Positions 1 through 8,339 of a stretch of DNA of 54,036 nt are shown in pieces; the first letter of the stretch is position 1, and every line of letters begins with the position of its first letter. The position numbers were made by a program, and so were the translations under genes. The notes below the pieces were generated by a model. The model was not told where the DNA came from. It did no database searches and saw only the letters and a program-made list of their open reading frames with translations. Source of the DNA: Bacillota bacterium (GTDB lineage: Bacteria; Bacillota; Sulfobacillia; Sulfobacillales; Sulfobacillaceae); NCBI GenBank assembly GCA_021820965.1, contig JAKACZ010000034.1:1-54036 (forward strand), given 5' to 3'.

Positions 1-700
1 CTCATACCCCCTACGGTCCGAGCGATCCGAGCGGAACGGAACTGAGATGATCCCCGCAACACTAAGGTGTGCCTGCCATGTTTCACATAATGTGGCATAT
101 TCTACCACTGTGGGTAAAGATTAGCTTATGAGGTGGGGCTTCTTTCGCTTACAGATCTAAAGAACTGCTGCCTAATTCAATGGCGGGTGACTCAGTAACA
201 CAGAGCGTGTAAAGCTACCAATTAGGCTGTGAGAGCGGTTATCATCCGCCGGGCCCAGCCGAATGCGGCCGCAACCCGCATTCTAAGAAAGAAATTGCCG
301 GATCAGCGGAGTCCCCAATGGGATCCCAGATGGTCAGAGCCTGTCAGGATGCCACAACTACATGATGGATATGGATGCGAGCTACTGACGGCCGGGCCGA
401 TCAATAAACATCGGAGGCGTATCAGGCGGACCGGTCCTATCGCGAGACATGATTGCGTTGCGCTACCTGAAAAGTTATGCGGTCCGGTGGCAGGCAGCAC
501 ATGTGATGGCGGCCAAACGGACGGAATTGGTTCGCTAATCATCCAACCCGTTACCCGTTGCTTTCCTGGTCCATCCCGATACGCCGATGTCGCCGACAGA
601 TGCGACCCTGATTAACCTAAACGCCTTCTCCGTTTCGAGATCACAGATGTGGATGTGATAGGTTGAGATATAAGAAGGGTAAACATAAGAGAGGGATATT
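1..700. other. Stretch without a convincing gene
   Basis: No reading frame here has a ribosome binding site or a recognisable protein. The open frame at 229-615 (+) has no Shine-Dalgarno sequence, is rich in Arg and Pro, and overlaps an equally long open frame on the other strand, so it is probably chance. A 7-bp inverted repeat (CCTAATT at 171-177, AATTAGG at 220-226) is the only structure noted. The last 40 bases are AT-rich and probably hold the promoter and leader of the next gene. Confidence 0.5.
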
Positions 701-940
701 ATGCCATTATCTATAATCGTGCGCCGTCTGGCGGCCACTGGCCTGGCAGGCGGTCTCATGCTGGCGTCGAACCCCGCAGGCGCCCAGTCTGCGCCGCTTC
801 CGACGCCGAATTATGCCTTCGGGGCCGTCGAAGCCAATCTGGCTGTGCCACAATCATCCCGGCTTGGGATTGGCTGGACCCGTGTTCCCTTGCCGTGGGC
901 ATCATTGCAGCCAGCGCCCGGCGTGTGGAACTATCATTAC
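701..940 (+). pseudogene. 5' fragment of a secreted glycosidase-like gene, cut by an IS
   Basis: The frame starts with ATG behind GAGAGGGA. It encodes an export signal (basic start, hydrophobic stretch at residues 8-24, then an Ala-Gly-Ala-Gln cleavage-like site). The part ending WTRVPLPWASLQPAPGVWNY resembles the first strand/helix of GH39-like or other (beta/alpha)8 glycosidases, where a phrase of the type 'R..vpWa.lqP.pG.wn' is common. At 940 the frame runs into the left end of the tnpB element. The likely 3' part resumes at 2304, but the catalytic middle is missing, so the gene is dead. The glycosidase assignment is an inference from a short segment; the signal peptide and the interruption are seen directly. 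Confidence 0.6.
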
Positions 941-2303
941 CAAAGTGCCGTAAAGCCCCTGCCTTCAGGCATGGGGATATCAGGCGCAGGGGCCGCGGGG
1001 TTCGATGCCCCAAAGACCCCCTCTAATCTTGACGACTTATAGAGATACATGATATCCTGTAGACATGTTAAAGACCTATCGCTATCGCCTCTATCCAACC
1101 GACGAACAAGCTGCCTTCCTGAACCGCCAGTTTGGGTCGGTGCGGTATGTCTACAACTGGGCGTTAGCGTTAGCGACGACAACCTACCAGACTCAGGGCA
1201 GCGGCGTCACCCGGTTCCAACTGGATAAGCGCCTCACCGCGCTTAAACAGGAATTGCCCTGGTTAGGCGAAGTGGCCGCCCAACCCTTGCAACAAGCGTT
1301 GGTCCATTTGGACAAAGCGTTCACGCGCTTCTTTCGCGACAAAAAAGGGTATCCCCGCTTCAAGTCAAAGCAGGGCAGACAAAGCGCGACCTATCCCCAA
1401 GGCGTCAAAATCCATTGGGAGAACGGCGTCATCTACCTTCCTAAAGCGGGATGGATTCGCGCGGTGTTGAGTCGTCCCTTTCAAGGCGCGGTGAAAACCG
1501 TCACTGTCCGCCGCGTGCCCTCGGGCAAATTCTTCGCATCGGTACTCGTCGAGGACGAAACCCAAGTCCCGGATGCCGTACCAGAAACACAGGAACGCGC
1601 CGTCGGCGGGGACCTCGGACTCCATGACTTCTTGGTGCTGTCTACGGGAGAAACGTATGGACATCCCCAGTGGTTGGAATCCGAATTGTATCGTCTGAAG
1701 ATCCTCCAGCGGCGATTCGCCAAAACGACAACGGGGTCGAAGAACCGCGCAAAACTGCGGCGTCAAATCGCTCGCTTGCATGAACGGGTGGCGAACCGGC
1801 GCCAGGATTTCCTCCAGAAGTTGAGCACGGACTTGGTCCGGCGCTTTGATACCGTTTGTCTTGAAGATTTGAACGTCGCGGGCCTGACCCGTAACCGCTC
1901 TCTGGCGCGGCGCATCGCCCAGTCTGGGTGGGCGGAATTCCGCCGCCAACTGGAATACAAAGCGCCGTGGCACGGCAAGCATGTGCGCGTCATCGGACGG
2001 TTTGCGCCGTCCTCGCGCCTCTGTCCGTGCGGCTACTACAACCACGATCTCACGTTGGCCGACCGTCAGTGGGAGTGCCCATCCTGTCAGCGCCACCACG
2101 ACCGCGACGTGCTGGCGGCGAACAACATTAAACGCTTCGCCTTTGCGGAGCACTATACAGGGCGGGACACGCCCGGTGAGCCTGGGGAGCACCCTCTTGT
2201 GGACGACCGGCGTCAGCCCTAAGAAGCAATGGTGCCATGAAGCAGGAACCCGATGCCGCGAGGATCGGGAATCCCCCGGATTTATCCGTGGGGAGGATGT
2301 CAA
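941..2303 (+). mobile_element. IS605-superfamily (IS1341-type) element carrying tnpB only
   Basis: The left end lies just after TTAC (937-940), 15 bp before an imperfect hairpin at 956-976 (CCCCTGCC / GGCATGGGG). The right end carries a second hairpin (CCCCCGGAT, loop TT, ATCCGTGGGG at about 2273-2293) and finishes in GATGTCAA at 2303. Subterminal hairpins and TTAC/TCAA cleavage tetranucleotides are known for IS608-like members of this family. Only tnpB lies inside. There is no tnpA Y1 transposase, so movement would need a TnpA supplied in trans. The end of tnpB plus the right-end hairpin is the expected source of a reRNA/omegaRNA whose guide would be the flank from 2304. The ends are set by motif, not by comparison with an empty site. 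Confidence 0.8.
1065..2222 (+). CDS. tnpB: RNA-guided endonuclease TnpB (IS605 OrfB family)
   Basis: The 385-residue product has the usual TnpB size and order: an N-terminal OrfB helix-turn-helix (YRYRLYPTDEQ), then a split RuvC nuclease with Asp183 in GGDLGLHDF, Glu267 in CLEDLNVAGL and Asp346/Asp348 in HHDRD, so the catalytic triad is present. The zinc ribbon is odd. The second knuckle is normal (CPSC, residues 338-341), but the first reads SSRLCPCG, so its cysteines (320 and 322) are one residue apart rather than the family's usual two. TnpB proteins cut DNA next to a transposon-adjacent motif under guidance of an RNA from the element's right end, which helps the element persist. The ATG lies 124 bp inside the left end. 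Activity is uncertain because of the altered zinc knuckle. Confidence 0.92.
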   Translation: MLKTYRYRLYPTDEQAAFLNRQFGSVRYVYNWALALATTTYQTQGSGVTRFQLDKRLTALKQELPWLGEVAAQPLQQALVHLDKAFTRFFRDKKGYPRFKSKQGRQSATYPQGVKIHWENGVIYLPKAGWIRAVLSRPFQGAVKTVTVRRVPSGKFFASVLVEDETQVPDAVPETQERAVGGDLGLHDFLVLSTGETYGHPQWLESELYRLKILQRRFAKTTTGSKNRAKLRRQIARLHERVANRRQDFLQKLSTDLVRRFDTVCLEDLNVAGLTRNRSLARRIAQSGWAEFRRQLEYKAPWHGKHVRVIGRFAPSSRLCPCGYYNHDLTLADRQWECPSCQRHHDRDVLAANNIKRFAFAEHYTGRDTPGEPGEHPLVDDRRQP

Positions 2304-3274
2304 AATACGTCTCTCACGTGGAGGTCTTTCAAATGACCACGCCCGCGCGTTCGCGCGTGGCTTATGGCCTGGTTGGTGCGAACGGCAGCCCCGGCCCGGC
2401 GTACCAGGCCATGAAGACGCTGATTACAGCCTTGTCCGGCACACGATTCCTGCACGCCGCAGTCTTGCCGTATGAATGGCAGGCCCGGTCGACGCCCGCC
2501 ATGGTTACCTTCGGCGGGGTGCGGCGGTTGATCAATGTGGTTTGGGACCAGGGATTTCGCCCGACGACCATTCGTCTCCCGGCCTATGGCCGCCACGCAA
2601 CCGTGATTTGGCCCTCGGGCGCTGCACATACGGTCTCTGCCAATGGGAGGTGCGTGGTTTTGCGACTCCCGCCCGCCACGCTTCATAGTGCGAGTACGCC
2701 AACCGATGCCCCCATCGGTGGGACACCGTTCATCGTCGTCCAAACGGTCGGACTGGGACAGGCGGGCACGCCGACAATAGCGCCCGTGAATGCGCCCTCT
2801 GAGTTTGCGGGATCAGCCCCGCTATTAACAGCAACCGGCGATGGCGAAACCGCGCAAGTCAATCCCAAGCAGGCGACCGTGCACATTACCACACCTTCCG
2901 GCTCGGTGACGGTCGGTGGTTGGGGACCGGGTCCCGGGCAGCTCTTAGGTCCGTCCGGTGTGGCCATTGGGCCCACGGGCACCGTGTATGTGACTAATGC
3001 CGGGGCGAACGATGTTGTCGCATGCACCCCCGGCGGCCAAGTATTGACCACTTGGGGCAGTTATGGCACTCAACCCGGACACTTCAACGGCCCCTCGGGC
3101 ATTGCTATTGGCCCGAATGGGTCCGTGTATGTGGCAGATACCTTAAATCAGCGCGTTCAGAAATTTTCTCCTACCGGGCAATATCAAGGCGAAGGCCCGG
3201 CGACATGGCCAACGACCGTTAAGGTGACAAGCACTAATGACTGGACCTACGGGTATGTTAATGGGGCCTCCTAA
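2304..3274 (+). pseudogene. 3' fragment of the glycosidase/NHL-repeat gene
   Basis: The open frame continues from inside the IS right end (ATG at 2297), so its apparent start is not genuine. The first residues after the junction (YVSHVEVFQMT, then GLVGANGSPGPAYQAMK) look like the last strand and helix of a (beta/alpha)8 glycosidase barrel. A beta-rich domain follows. Near the C-terminus are two NHL-type repeats (GPSGVAIGPTGTVYVTNAG and GPSGIAIGPNGSVYVADT), which form beta-propeller blades. Two blades are too few for a propeller, so the 3' end is probably also truncated. Joining 940 to 2304 gives a frame that is off and lacks roughly 250-300 residues of barrel, so the gene was deleted as well as interrupted. 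Confidence 0.65.
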
Positions 3275-3637
3275 GGCGGTCATATATGTCTTATATGGAG
3301 TCAACGACCCCGGCATAACGGCCGGAGCTTGCATCTGAACTCCACTGCAGTTCTAAGCACCTGTGCAGGCGTTTAGTCATGGGCTTCATCATCCGACCCA
3401 TTGGGGCGAGTTGACCAGAGCCCGCCCGGACCAATCGCTTGGGTACGTCTTCGGGCCTGGATCGGTTCCACGAGAGGTCTCTTCGCGTTACCTGTCTATC
3501 TTACAGGGGCGCGAGTGCGAGTGTCTTGTTCCGGAAGACGTGGTTCTCAAAGAGGCGCAGTCGTTTGCTTGGTTCCATTTGCCACCAAAAGGAAGGAGAC
3601 TCCTGTGCATGCGGCGTAGAATTTGGCGTGGAGCATT
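3275..3637. other. Intergenic, nothing recognised
   Basis: Short open frames at 3363-3641, 3401-3619 and 3439-3909 overlap each other, lack credible start signals and resemble no known protein. GGAAGGAG at about 3590 is followed within 20 bases by an ATG that opens only a four-codon frame, so it seems a relic. Confidence 0.4.
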
Positions 3638-4236
3638 ATGACTCATGGATTGGTCGTGAAATGGAGGAGCCAGACCGTAAAACAGCGCCAAATCGTCGCC
3701 ATGAGTGTGGCGGTAGCTGCAGGTTTAGGGTTAGCTGGGTTTGGGGTCGCGACGCATCTCGGTCAGCGTGCATCAGCAGCCACTCCCCGCGGTGGTCCCG
3801 CTGTGTACGGCCACCGGCCTTTCCGCCCCTGGAGGGAGAGAAGGCGAGAACATGGGTGAACCTATGGATGTGCTGTTGCGCAATAAAGGAGCTACGGCTT
3901 GTGTACTGAGGGGACTCGCTGTTGCCGTCCGTTTGGTCCCGGGAGAGGGCTCAGTGCTCGCGACCCGCCTCACCCATAGATCCCTCAAATCTCGTGAGGA
4001 AGGCCGTGTTACTTAAGCCGCACGGCCAGAGCGCCGGTGACTTGGTCCTCTATTGGGCAAACTGGTGTGGTCCCGCGCCCGGTCCGCTTCAAGTTAGGAT
4101 CACCTTGTCGGGAGGCCGCGGGACGGTTTCGGGTTCGGTCAATGGTCCTCCCGACTCCTATTACGTGCCCCAATGCCTGCGATGTAATCAGCCGTCCACG
4201 CTGCAGATCCTTGCGGTTGCGGCATATTCGGTTTAG
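3638..4236 (+). pseudogene. Frameshifted secreted DUF4232-like protein
   Basis: Three frames must be joined to read one protein. Frame 2 from ATG 3638 gives a basic start and a hydrophobic export helix (VAMSVAVAAGLGLAGFGVA) ending in an Ala-rich cleavage region. Frame 3 (about 3790-3980) then gives CTATGLSAPGG, VLLRNKGATACVLRG and RLVPGEG. Frame 1 (about 3980-4236) gives LVLYWANWCG and a final PQCLRCNQPSTLQI. This order of a first Cys, 'lRN.g..aC.L.G', 'l.W.nWC' and a late Cys matches DUF4232, a secreted beta-sandwich domain common in Actinobacteria and some Firmicutes. Both shifts are +1, near 3790 and 3980. Two assembly errors could mimic this, but decay fits the surroundings. Confidence 0.6.
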
Positions 4237-4494
4237 AGTAATTTACGACGGTGGGATGAGTCGGAGCCCAGCGTCCATGCTCCAGTTCGTGTAGTTCACC
4301 ATGCGTTATTGTGGGCGGCAGTGTCCCACCGGCCGATGGAACTCTTGACGAGCTACCATAGAATAATATGACGGCCGTGTGTATGCTGTGAGGCTGGCCT
4401 TTGATGGCGACAGCCCGCGCGAGCCGACTGGTGGTTCGTTACGTTCCGTTTAAAAAAATGAAATGCGCCATCTGAAAGTGAAACAAAGGAGCGA
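4237..4494. other. Intergenic leader before the next gene
   Basis: No gene was found. The last 50 bases become AT-rich and contain the ribosome binding site AAAGGAG for the gene at 4495. No clear -35/-10 pair was recognised. Confidence 0.4.
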
Positions 4495-5013
4495 ATGGTT
4501 ATAAGAAAGCGTTGGATGGTCGTCGCTGGGAGCGCCCTTGTGTTGCTTGGGTTGTATGTGTTCCGCACCTATCCCCGGTCCGTCGCGGTCACCCTCCACG
4601 GCGTCCAGTATAAACTCGGGAACCCCAAGCAGGGGGTCACGCCGGTGACCCTGACACTTCATGGTACCCGCGAACGGTCCATGTTCGGACCAGAAACGTT
4701 TCACGGCATCGTGGATATCTACGGGGCGACAATGCCGGACCGGACCAATGGGAAGTACCTGACGATTCCGTTCGAGCCCCACTTTGGGGGACTACTCGTC
4801 TATTATTCGAGGTCGAACCAGTTTCGTGAGTACGGCGCGATCTATCCCAACGGGAGTTTTACGAAACTCGTGGTGCAAGAGTGGCAACATTCAAGCTGGA
4901 GCGGTGCCGATGGACTGGTGGTCGCTGCACCGGCGCGGACGCGGGCTCAGGCCCTACGGTTGTCCAATAAGCTGATGAAGTCATTTTTATTTCCCGGGCA
5001 CCCGCTGAAGTAG
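4495..5013 (+). CDS. Membrane-anchored hypothetical protein
   Basis: ATG 4495 sits 4 bases after AAAGGAGCG. The 172-residue product starts with three basic residues and one hydrophobic helix (about residues 7-25, ending in GLYVFRTY). The remainder should be an extracytoplasmic domain, mostly beta-type, with no Cys and an even spread of aromatic residues. No family was recognised. It is the only intact gene in the first 5.7 kb and stands alone, with decayed sequence on both sides. Codon use and GC resemble the housekeeping genes, so it is likely real. A role at the cell surface is an inference from topology only. Confidence 0.75.
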   Translation: MVIRKRWMVVAGSALVLLGLYVFRTYPRSVAVTLHGVQYKLGNPKQGVTPVTLTLHGTRERSMFGPETFHGIVDIYGATMPDRTNGKYLTIPFEPHFGGLLVYYSRSNQFREYGAIYPNGSFTKLVVQEWQHSSWSGADGLVVAAPARTRAQALRLSNKLMKSFLFPGHPLK

Positions 5014-5121
5014 CTTCCTAACGGTGGCCAGGTCTCTCGGTGCGCAACGGCGGGCGCACCAACTACATGCGCAAGCAGGTAATCCGGATCGTTGGTCAAT
5101 GGTGACGAGGAGGCGGCTCGC

Positions 5122-5253
5122 ATGGGAAAGAAGGACTGGGTGTGGGACGCAATCATCCCGTGTGAGCCGGAAGGGCGACATCAATACCATGTCGTCAATG
5201 CGCATGCCGACCAGCATCGGGAGGCGATTGCGAAAACAGCGACCGAGGGCTGA
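5122..5253 (+). CDS. Possible small protein, 43 residues
   Basis: ATG 5122 follows GAGGAGGCGG at a good distance. The product (beginning MGKKDWVWDAIIPCEPEG, ending AIAKTATEG) has a balanced composition with two His-containing segments, unlike the overlapping open frame at 5024-5320. No family was recognised. It lies in a decayed stretch and may be a fragment of something longer. Confidence 0.35.
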   Translation: MGKKDWVWDAIIPCEPEGRHQYHVVNAHADQHREAIAKTATEG

Positions 5254-5397
5254 AGATTTGGTCCTTTACCCACGGCCATCGTGCCGAAGAGCGACGTTCC
5301 ACCCCCGCATGCGGATCTGATGCCACTGACCAATCCCGCCAGTCGCCCGAATTAACCACGGATTCAGGATGTTGGGGCCGTCATCGAATAGTGTTAG

Positions 5398-5763
5398 CCT
5401 TCACCACTGCCGGGCAACGCCCACCCCGACCAATTGCGGCAGCCTTTAGCCATGGCGGTGAATGCGCTGTGCAGTGCCGACAGGGACATCGCTATTCTCC
5501 AGGATACCCATGACGCAGAGGCCTTATGGCAACGCGAATATTTGCTGTTCGAACCGTAGCCGATGTTCCACTTGACCTCCAATGACGAGCGCCACTTTGA
5601 CAGTAGGGGCGGTATCTTTCGGGGAATCTGACCATTCAGGAACATCTCCCGGTATTCCGCGGCGCTGCGCGAGGCCGCCCAAGACGCGGCGATGGCCCTG
5701 CTCGCCGAAGAATCGGACATGCGACAAGACCCCGCTGATTTCGACAGGCGGAACCGCCAATGA
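5398..5763 (+). pseudogene. Degenerate open frame with two internal stops
   Basis: One plus-strand frame reads as plausible protein from about 5398 to TGA 5761-5763, apart from TAG near 5557 and TGA near 5629. Its pieces include MAVNALCSADRDIAILQDTH, DAEALWQREYLLFEP and a helical, Ala/Glu-rich C-terminus (YSAALREAAQDAAMALLAEE). Such a tail occurs in several nuclease- or transposase-like families, but no clear match can be claimed. It is listed because the same frame stays coherent across both stops. Confidence 0.3.
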
Positions 5764-5794
5764 TAGCCCTCCAAGATTATCTCTTGCCGCGAAT

Positions 5795-6586
5795 TTATAG
5801 GCGGAATAACTGGCGACGCTCCAAGAAGTCGACAATGGCACGATTCACCATTTCAGACTCCTCGATATGCGGCAGGTGCCCACACTGGTCGATAATAAGG
5901 AGTTCGCTATCGGGAAGTTCGCGGTCTAACGCCTGGCCATAGGGCAGGGGAACGATTCGGTCCTCCCGTCCCCAAATCAGGAGGACTGGCATGGTAAGCC
6001 GATCCAGATCTAGATCAGGATCCAACCGAATTTCGCCATCATCCATGTATTGTGCAAACGTGGTGCGGCCGCGATTAAGTTCACGAGCATCGTCTAGCGT
6101 ACGGTAGGGCGTCTGTTTTTTGTAGCGATCCGTGTCGTAGACCAAGCCGGCGGTGTACCCAGGCTGCGGCAGGGTCAATGGGTTGACTACCGGAACATCC
6201 GGAAGGTCCAGGCCAACCGAGTCCAAGATGATCAAGCCGGCGAAGCGCTCGGGATGGTGCGACGCCATCGAGAGCGCAACCCGGCCTCCCATGGAATTGC
6301 CGCCGACCAGGGACTTGCCGATATCCAGTGCGTCCATCCATTCAAACAATACCGGCCCGATTTGGGGAATGCGCCAAACGCTCTCAAACATGTCAGACTT
6401 TCCGAAGCCCGGCATGTCGGGCGCCAAAACCCGGATGCCGCGGTCACTGAGATGGGTGAGCTGCGCCAGAAATGCCCGGCCTGTACCGCCGCCTCCGTGC
6501 AAAAGGATCAGAGGCGTCCCCGCGCCTGCCTCATACCAATGCAAAGTGTACCCGCGAAGGGTCACGCTGTCGTCAGTCACTTGCAC
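5795..6586 (-). CDS. Alpha/beta-fold hydrolase
   Basis: The GTG start at 6584-6586 lies 8 bases after GGAGGGGG. The 263-residue product has the full alpha/beta-hydrolase pattern: an oxyanion loop LHGGGGTG (about residues 29-36), the nucleophile elbow GGNSMGG with Ser98, a late Asp209 in WGREDRIVP and His237 in QCGHLPH. The size and the MhpC-like order fit C-C bond hydrolases, esterases and haloperoxidase-like enzymes, so the substrate cannot be told. It follows the small gene at 6619-6801 on the same strand by 32 bp, so the two probably form a short operon divergent from thiL. Confidence 0.88.
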   Translation of the reverse strand: MQVTDDSVTLRGYTLHWYEAGAGTPLILLHGGGGTGRAFLAQLTHLSDRGIRVLAPDMPGFGKSDMFESVWRIPQIGPVLFEWMDALDIGKSLVGGNSMGGRVALSMASHHPERFAGLIILDSVGLDLPDVPVVNPLTLPQPGYTAGLVYDTDRYKKQTPYRTLDDARELNRGRTTFAQYMDDGEIRLDPDLDLDRLTMPVLLIWGREDRIVPLPYGQALDRELPDSELLIIDQCGHLPHIEESEMVNRAIVDFLERRQLFRL

Positions 6587-6618
6587 TTTGTAAGCCCCCT
6601 CCGGGGACTATTCTAACA

Positions 6619-6801
6619 TTATTCGACGTCGAAGTCGGACAAAAGCTTCCGGCTTACCGCCCGTGCTTGTCGTTGAATCTCTTCCGGTGTTAGAACGCCC
6701 TTTTCCACCAGCAGGTCAAACAGTACCGTTAAGGAGAGACCGTGGCGGTACAGCGTTTGATTGAGTTCGTCGGGATCCTGAGAGGGTGTGCGGCTTGACA
6801 T
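6619..6801 (-). CDS. Small acidic hypothetical protein, 60 residues
   Basis: The ATG at 6799-6801 follows GAGGTG closely. The product has a helical stretch (LNQTLYRHGLSLTVLFDLLV), then VEKGVLTPEEIQRQA, a phrase typical of short helix-turn-helix hairpin proteins such as nitrile-hydratase-like or 'SHOCT'-like tails. No firm family assignment is possible. A longer open frame on this strand (to 7356) runs through thiL and is a shadow; only this last part has the right start signal. It is probably co-transcribed with the hydrolase downstream. Confidence 0.6.
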   Translation of the reverse strand: MSSRTPSQDPDELNQTLYRHGLSLTVLFDLLVEKGVLTPEEIQRQARAVSRKLLSDFDVE

Positions 6802-6877
6802 AGGCACCTCGCTGTTCCATGGTTTACCCAAGTATGCCAGTTTCGCGATACGGTTAAACCTGAAGGGAGGAACCAGG

Positions 6878-7873
6878 GTGCCAACCCGACGGCTCGATGA
6901 GCGAGCCATCATCGCAATGATTCGCCACATGCAAAATCCGCCCCCGGCCGGATATCTGGGCATTGGCGACGATGCCGCCTTTGTGCCGGGGGATTCCCGG
7001 GGTTGGCTGATTTCCCAGGACATGCTGGTGGAAAATACACATTTTCGTTGGGACTGGGCAGAGCCGGAGCAGGTGGGGCGAAAGGCGGCTGAGGTGAATC
7101 TGAGCGATATCGCGGCAATGGGGGGGACGCCTGTCGCGGCCTTGACCAGCTTGGCCTTGCCGCCTGACACGCCGTTTGAACGGGTTGAACGTCTGTATCG
7201 CGGATTGACGGAGGCTTTTTGGACCCACGGTGTGGTGGTGTTGGGCGGCGATACGGTGGGAACGCGGGGTGCGTTTGTATTAGACGTCACCGTCATTGGA
7301 TTCCCATCTGAACAAGGTGCGATTTGCCGCCACGGGATCCAACCCGGTGATCGCATCTTTGTGACCGGGTCTTTGGGATTGAGTTATGCGGGCTATCAGC
7401 TCTTAGAACATCAGAGCCGCTGGCCGGGCACCTCCCCGGAGGAAGCGCGGGCGCTGTCCGCCCATTTGGAGCCCAAAGCGCGCGTCGCTCTGGGTCAGGC
7501 GTTGGCGCCGCATGTGCGTACCATGACGGATGTGAGCGACGGACTCTGGGCAGAAGTGCAGGATCTGATGTCCGACAGCGGGTTTGGTGCGGAGATTTGG
7601 CTGGACACCCTGCCGATTTTGGAAGACACCCGCTTGGTGGCGGCCCGGTTTGACGCCAGCCCGGTGAATTGGGCGCTCTTTGGCGGAGAGGACTACGAAT
7701 TGATGATGACAGTTCCACTCGAGCACGTGCGGGCGCTTCGGCAAAAGGCCGAAGGGCACGGGGCTAATGTGGCCGAAATCGGGGTAATTACCCCGGCCGC
7801 TGGCATTCGCTGGCTGGATCACGGGCAGGCGGTGACAGTTGAGGGCGAGGGATTTAACCATTTCGCACATTGA
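6878..7873 (+). CDS. thiL: Thiamine-monophosphate kinase
   Basis: This enzyme phosphorylates thiamine monophosphate to the cofactor thiamine diphosphate with ATP. GTG 6878 is chosen because it lies 8 bases after AAGGGAGG; the frame is open further upstream but has no better start. The product (331 residues, normal length) has the AIRS/PurM-fold signatures: GIGDDAAFV near residue 25, SQDMLVENTHF, NLSDIAAMGG, VSDGLWAEVQDL and FGGEDYEL. It opens the thiL-tsaE-tsaB-rimI run, with genes overlapping or nearly so, an arrangement common in Firmicutes. No thiamine riboswitch was seen upstream. Confidence 0.95.
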   Translation: MPTRRLDERAIIAMIRHMQNPPPAGYLGIGDDAAFVPGDSRGWLISQDMLVENTHFRWDWAEPEQVGRKAAEVNLSDIAAMGGTPVAALTSLALPPDTPFERVERLYRGLTEAFWTHGVVVLGGDTVGTRGAFVLDVTVIGFPSEQGAICRHGIQPGDRIFVTGSLGLSYAGYQLLEHQSRWPGTSPEEARALSAHLEPKARVALGQALAPHVRTMTDVSDGLWAEVQDLMSDSGFGAEIWLDTLPILEDTRLVAARFDASPVNWALFGGEDYELMMTVPLEHVRALRQKAEGHGANVAEIGVITPAAGIRWLDHGQAVTVEGEGFNHFAH

Positions 7874-7883
7874 TGTGGTACTA

Positions 7884-8339
7884 ATGAGTCGGCATGCGAC
7901 CGAACGGTTAGCCGCCCTGCTGGCACCTCATTTGACCGGGGGCGGAGTGGTCTTGTTATCCGGCCCGCTGGGCTCGGGAAAGACCGCGCTGGTGCACGAT
8001 GTCTGCCAATGTCTCGGTGTTACCGGCGCTGTCACTTCGCCCACTTATGATTTGCTGCACCTGTATCACGGGCCGAATAATCTGAGCGTCTGGCATGTTG
8101 ACGGATACCGCATGGCCGATGAACGCGAGTGGGCGGTGCTCGATCTACCCGTTCCCGCCCCGCCTGGAGTTTTGATACTGGCCGAATGGGCAGATCCACT
8201 TAAGCCCTGGTACCCGGATCGATTGGAGATACGGCTTGCGATATCGGCCGACGCCCGTCGGGCCGAACTTGCCGCATTCGGGCAAGAATGGAAACAAAAA
8301 CTGCAGTTGGTGGCTGAAGGAGTAGCTGATGGGTTTTAA
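7884..8339 (+). CDS. tsaE: tRNA t6A synthesis ATPase TsaE
   Basis: TsaE is the P-loop ATPase that drives turnover of the TsaB-TsaD complex making N6-threonylcarbamoyl-adenosine at position 37 of ANN-decoding tRNAs. The sequence has a Walker A motif GPLGSGKTAL, the family phrase SPTYDLLHLY, HVDGYR and a Walker B-like ILAEWAD. The start is uncertain: ATG 7884 is chosen, but GTG 7875, directly after the thiL stop, or TTG 7839 inside thiL are possible, and none has a strong ribosome binding site, which suggests translational coupling to thiL. It overlaps tsaB by 11 bp. Confidence 0.93.
   Translation: MSRHATERLAALLAPHLTGGGVVLLSGPLGSGKTALVHDVCQCLGVTGAVTSPTYDLLHLYHGPNNLSVWHVDGYRMADEREWAVLDLPVPAPPGVLILAEWADPLKPWYPDRLEIRLAISADARRAELAAFGQEWKQKLQLVAEGVADGF

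Noticed and set aside
229..615. Open frame of 128 codons near the left edge
   Set aside because: It has no ribosome binding site, a skewed Arg/Pro-rich composition, an equally long frame on the other strand, and no recognisable motif.
1365..2303. 312-codon minus-strand frame across tnpB
   Set aside because: It is a shadow of tnpB, whose motifs are complete on the plus strand; the antisense frame has no motifs or start signal.
6802..6877. Thiamine (TPP) riboswitch before thiL
   Set aside because: The gap is only 76 bp, holds divergent start regions and lacks the conserved CTGAGA-type core.
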